DNA of 5,853 nt from Oscillospiraceae bacterium (GTDB lineage: Bacteria; Bacillota; Clostridia; Saccharofermentanales; Saccharofermentanaceae): contig CADCQX010000376.1 of the NCBI GenBank assembly GCA_902803695.1, positions 1 to 5,853 on the forward strand, given 5' to 3'. A model generated the notes under the pieces. The model was not told the DNA's origin, searched no databases, and was given only the letters and a program-made list of their open reading frames with translations. Both the position numbers and the translations under genes were made by a program. Shown piece by piece: positions 4,483 through 5,853 of the stretch. Each line of letters opens with the position of its first letter. The first letter of the stretch is position 1.

Positions 4483-5853
4483 ATGAACAGAGATTACGAC
4501 GAAAGCAGCAGAAATGATACGTTGACCAAGATCAGTTCACTTAAGGAAACGATCGGAAGTTCATCATATTCTGCACCGATAGATAATACAACCGTCTCAG
4601 GCGAGATATCCTGGATCAGGGATCTGGCACGCAACTCGGCCGATTCGGCCAGCGATTCAGTAACCAGGGTCAAGGAGAAGATCGAACTTCTTAATACCAA
4701 TCTCGTAAAGTTTTACGGACACGTGGACCAGATCTCATTCGAGATCTTCAGGTCGGCGTGCTCGATCTCTTCGACCCTGTCAGGTGCCCTCAAGTCAATG
4801 GAGCAGTTGGAGTCCCTTCTTAACAAGTCCGAGAGCGTGAATGACCTTACCGTTGTCTCGGTGCTGAATGTTTTCGAGCCGTTAAAAAAGGTAAGAAAAG
4901 TCTATGCGTATGAGATAATCAGGGCTCTCGTTAGACCGGGCGGCTACGAGGATGAGGCCACCAGGGAAGCGGTCACGATCCTGCTTCACAAGAACGGCAT
5001 CACGGACGTTACCACCAGTGATCTCAGCAACTTCTGCTGCATCTATAATCACCTGATAAAGACCCACGACCACGAGTGGATCGTCGACAGATTGGAACTG
5101 ATCTTCCTGTCACACTATTTCGACGACATCGCTCTGACCGGAAGGTATTCGGGCAAGGACCAGGCCATCTGTATGGAGATGCTCGACGCCGAGCTAGGCA
5201 AAGCAGAGTTCACCGAGAACGACAGATTCATCCTTCTTACCAAGAACCTGGCTGACGACAACGGCGCCCTGGATCCTATCGTGCTCGGTTCCTTCAAGGA
5301 GATGCTCGCCACCAGGAACATCATCGCGACCGACAATCAGATCAGGGGTTACCTCAGCCTGGTAAGCCGCATGAAGACCATGGGCTTTCCGGAGGACTTC
5401 ATATACAACAACACCTCGACCATCTTCGGCTATCCGAGACTTGCCGGCATCTACGCGGCAGGTCAGCATGACGGCGCCGGCCAGACCAGGCTGATCAATG
5501 AAGCCGTCGACCTGATGGTAACGGCCAGGATCACCGAACTTCATTCAAACAACTGCTACAACGACGAATTCGTCAAGGCGTTCGTCGCGAACACGACCGC
5601 ATCCAAGAGACTGTCACTCCTTCGCTTTATCGAAAACGCCGACAAGAGCGGCTATGACAAGAACGACATGTCGATCGAGCTCGCCAAGGCAACTCTCGGC
5701 ATCATGGAGCATGAGAGCAGACATAATTTCTTCAATCAGGAATATGCTCATTATGACAAGCAGAGTGTCTATTGGTGCGCAAACTATGCGACATGGATCA
5801 TCAGCCAGTGCGGCTTCCTTGACGGAAGTCTGGTAGAAGGAGTATCTCCGGAA
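4483..5853 (+). CDS. Second CHAP-family protein, tandem paralogue, 3' end missing
   Basis: ATG 4483 follows a GGGGAAA Shine-Dalgarno sequence (4474-4480), 25 bases after the stop of the first CHAP gene. The frame stays open for 457 codons to the window edge. It aligns without gaps to the first CHAP protein over residues 1-140, with 52 identities by hand count, and the block FDDIALTGRYSG recurs at 213-224, so the helical N-terminus and middle region are shared. The CHAP domain has begun: Cys432 sits in YWCANYATW, matching Cys445 of the paralogue, and FLDGSLVEGVSPE matches LLDGSIVKKVTPE. The expected His and Glu/Asn lie beyond the window, so catalytic completeness is unknown. There is no signal peptide. 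Third positions are C/G-rich (ATC, CTC, GAC, AAG dominate), and the sampled 5161-5220 stretch has 34/60 G+C, the highest counted. This is duplication followed by divergence, or acquisition of a related cassette from a higher-G+C relative. Confidence 0.9.
   Translation, partial: MNRDYDESSRNDTLTKISSLKETIGSSSYSAPIDNTTVSGEISWIRDLARNSADSASDSVTRVKEKIELLNTNLVKFYGHVDQISFEIFRSACSISSTLSGALKSMEQLESLLNKSESVNDLTVVSVLNVFEPLKKVRKVYAYEIIRALVRPGGYEDEATREAVTILLHKNGITDVTTSDLSNFCCIYNHLIKTHDHEWIVDRLELIFLSHYFDDIALTGRYSGKDQAICMEMLDAELGKAEFTENDRFILLTKNLADDNGALDPIVLGSFKEMLATRNIIATDNQIRGYLSLVSRMKTMGFPEDFIYNNTSTIFGYPRLAGIYAAGQHDGAGQTRLINEAVDLMVTARITELHSNNCYNDEFVKAFVANTTASKRLSLLRFIENADKSGYDKNDMSIELAKATLGIMEHESRHNFFNQEYAHYDKQSVYWCANYATWIISQCGFLDGSLVEGVSPE

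Noticed and set aside
5194..5544. 116-codon open frame on the minus strand
   Set aside because: It is a shadow of the G+C-rich second CHAP gene, whose frame is confirmed by collinearity with its paralogue.

Overview
The window reads as chromosomal DNA of a Clostridia-like member of the Bacillota, probably gut- or rumen-associated. This rests on Shine-Dalgarno-led genes packed on one strand, a surface-type protein combining leucine-rich repeats, an InlB B-repeat-like segment and DUF4214-type repeats, and a codon mix with frequent AGA/AGG arginine. The taxonomic call is an inference. All five genes are on the + strand.

Layout. (1) Positions 2-1585 hold the 3' part of a large, probably secreted or surface protein: leucine-rich repeats, an InlB-like beta domain, a Pro/Thr linker, then four G-x-x-Y-W units of DUF4214 type. 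Its start lies outside the window. (2) Positions 1586-1760 are an AT-rich intergenic region with a perfect 17-bp inverted repeat (1689-1732). The repeat could be a terminator, an operator, or the site of a promoter. (3) Positions 1761-2616 hold three small genes of 82, 100 and 93 codons, each encoding a small, mostly helical protein with no signal peptide. (4) Positions 2613-4457 encode a 614-residue protein with a helical N-terminus, an unrecognised helical middle region and a C-terminal CHAP-type cysteine hydrolase domain. (5) Positions 4483-5853 hold a tandem paralogue of that protein, cut by the window edge just after its catalytic cysteine.

Regions 3-5 look like one operon: gaps are 10, 12, -4 and 25 bases and every gene has the same orientation. 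The most economical reading is a type VII secretion (ESX/Yuk-like) cargo cassette. In that reading small WXG100/LXG-partner-like helical proteins escort large proteins with helical N-terminal domains, and those carry peptidoglycan hydrolase domains across the membrane without a Sec signal. No secretion ATPase, WXG motif or LXG motif is visible, so the type VII link is an inference from architecture. The two CHAP proteins may be cell-wall remodelling enzymes for the secretion route, or antibacterial effectors. No immunity gene lies between them.

G+C rises along the window in hand-counted 60-base samples: 18/60 at 121-180, 21/60 at 1861-1920, 30/60 at 3121-3180 and 34/60 at 5161-5220. This suggests that the segments have different histories. 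I saw no RNA gene, CRISPR array, transposase or insertion sequence.
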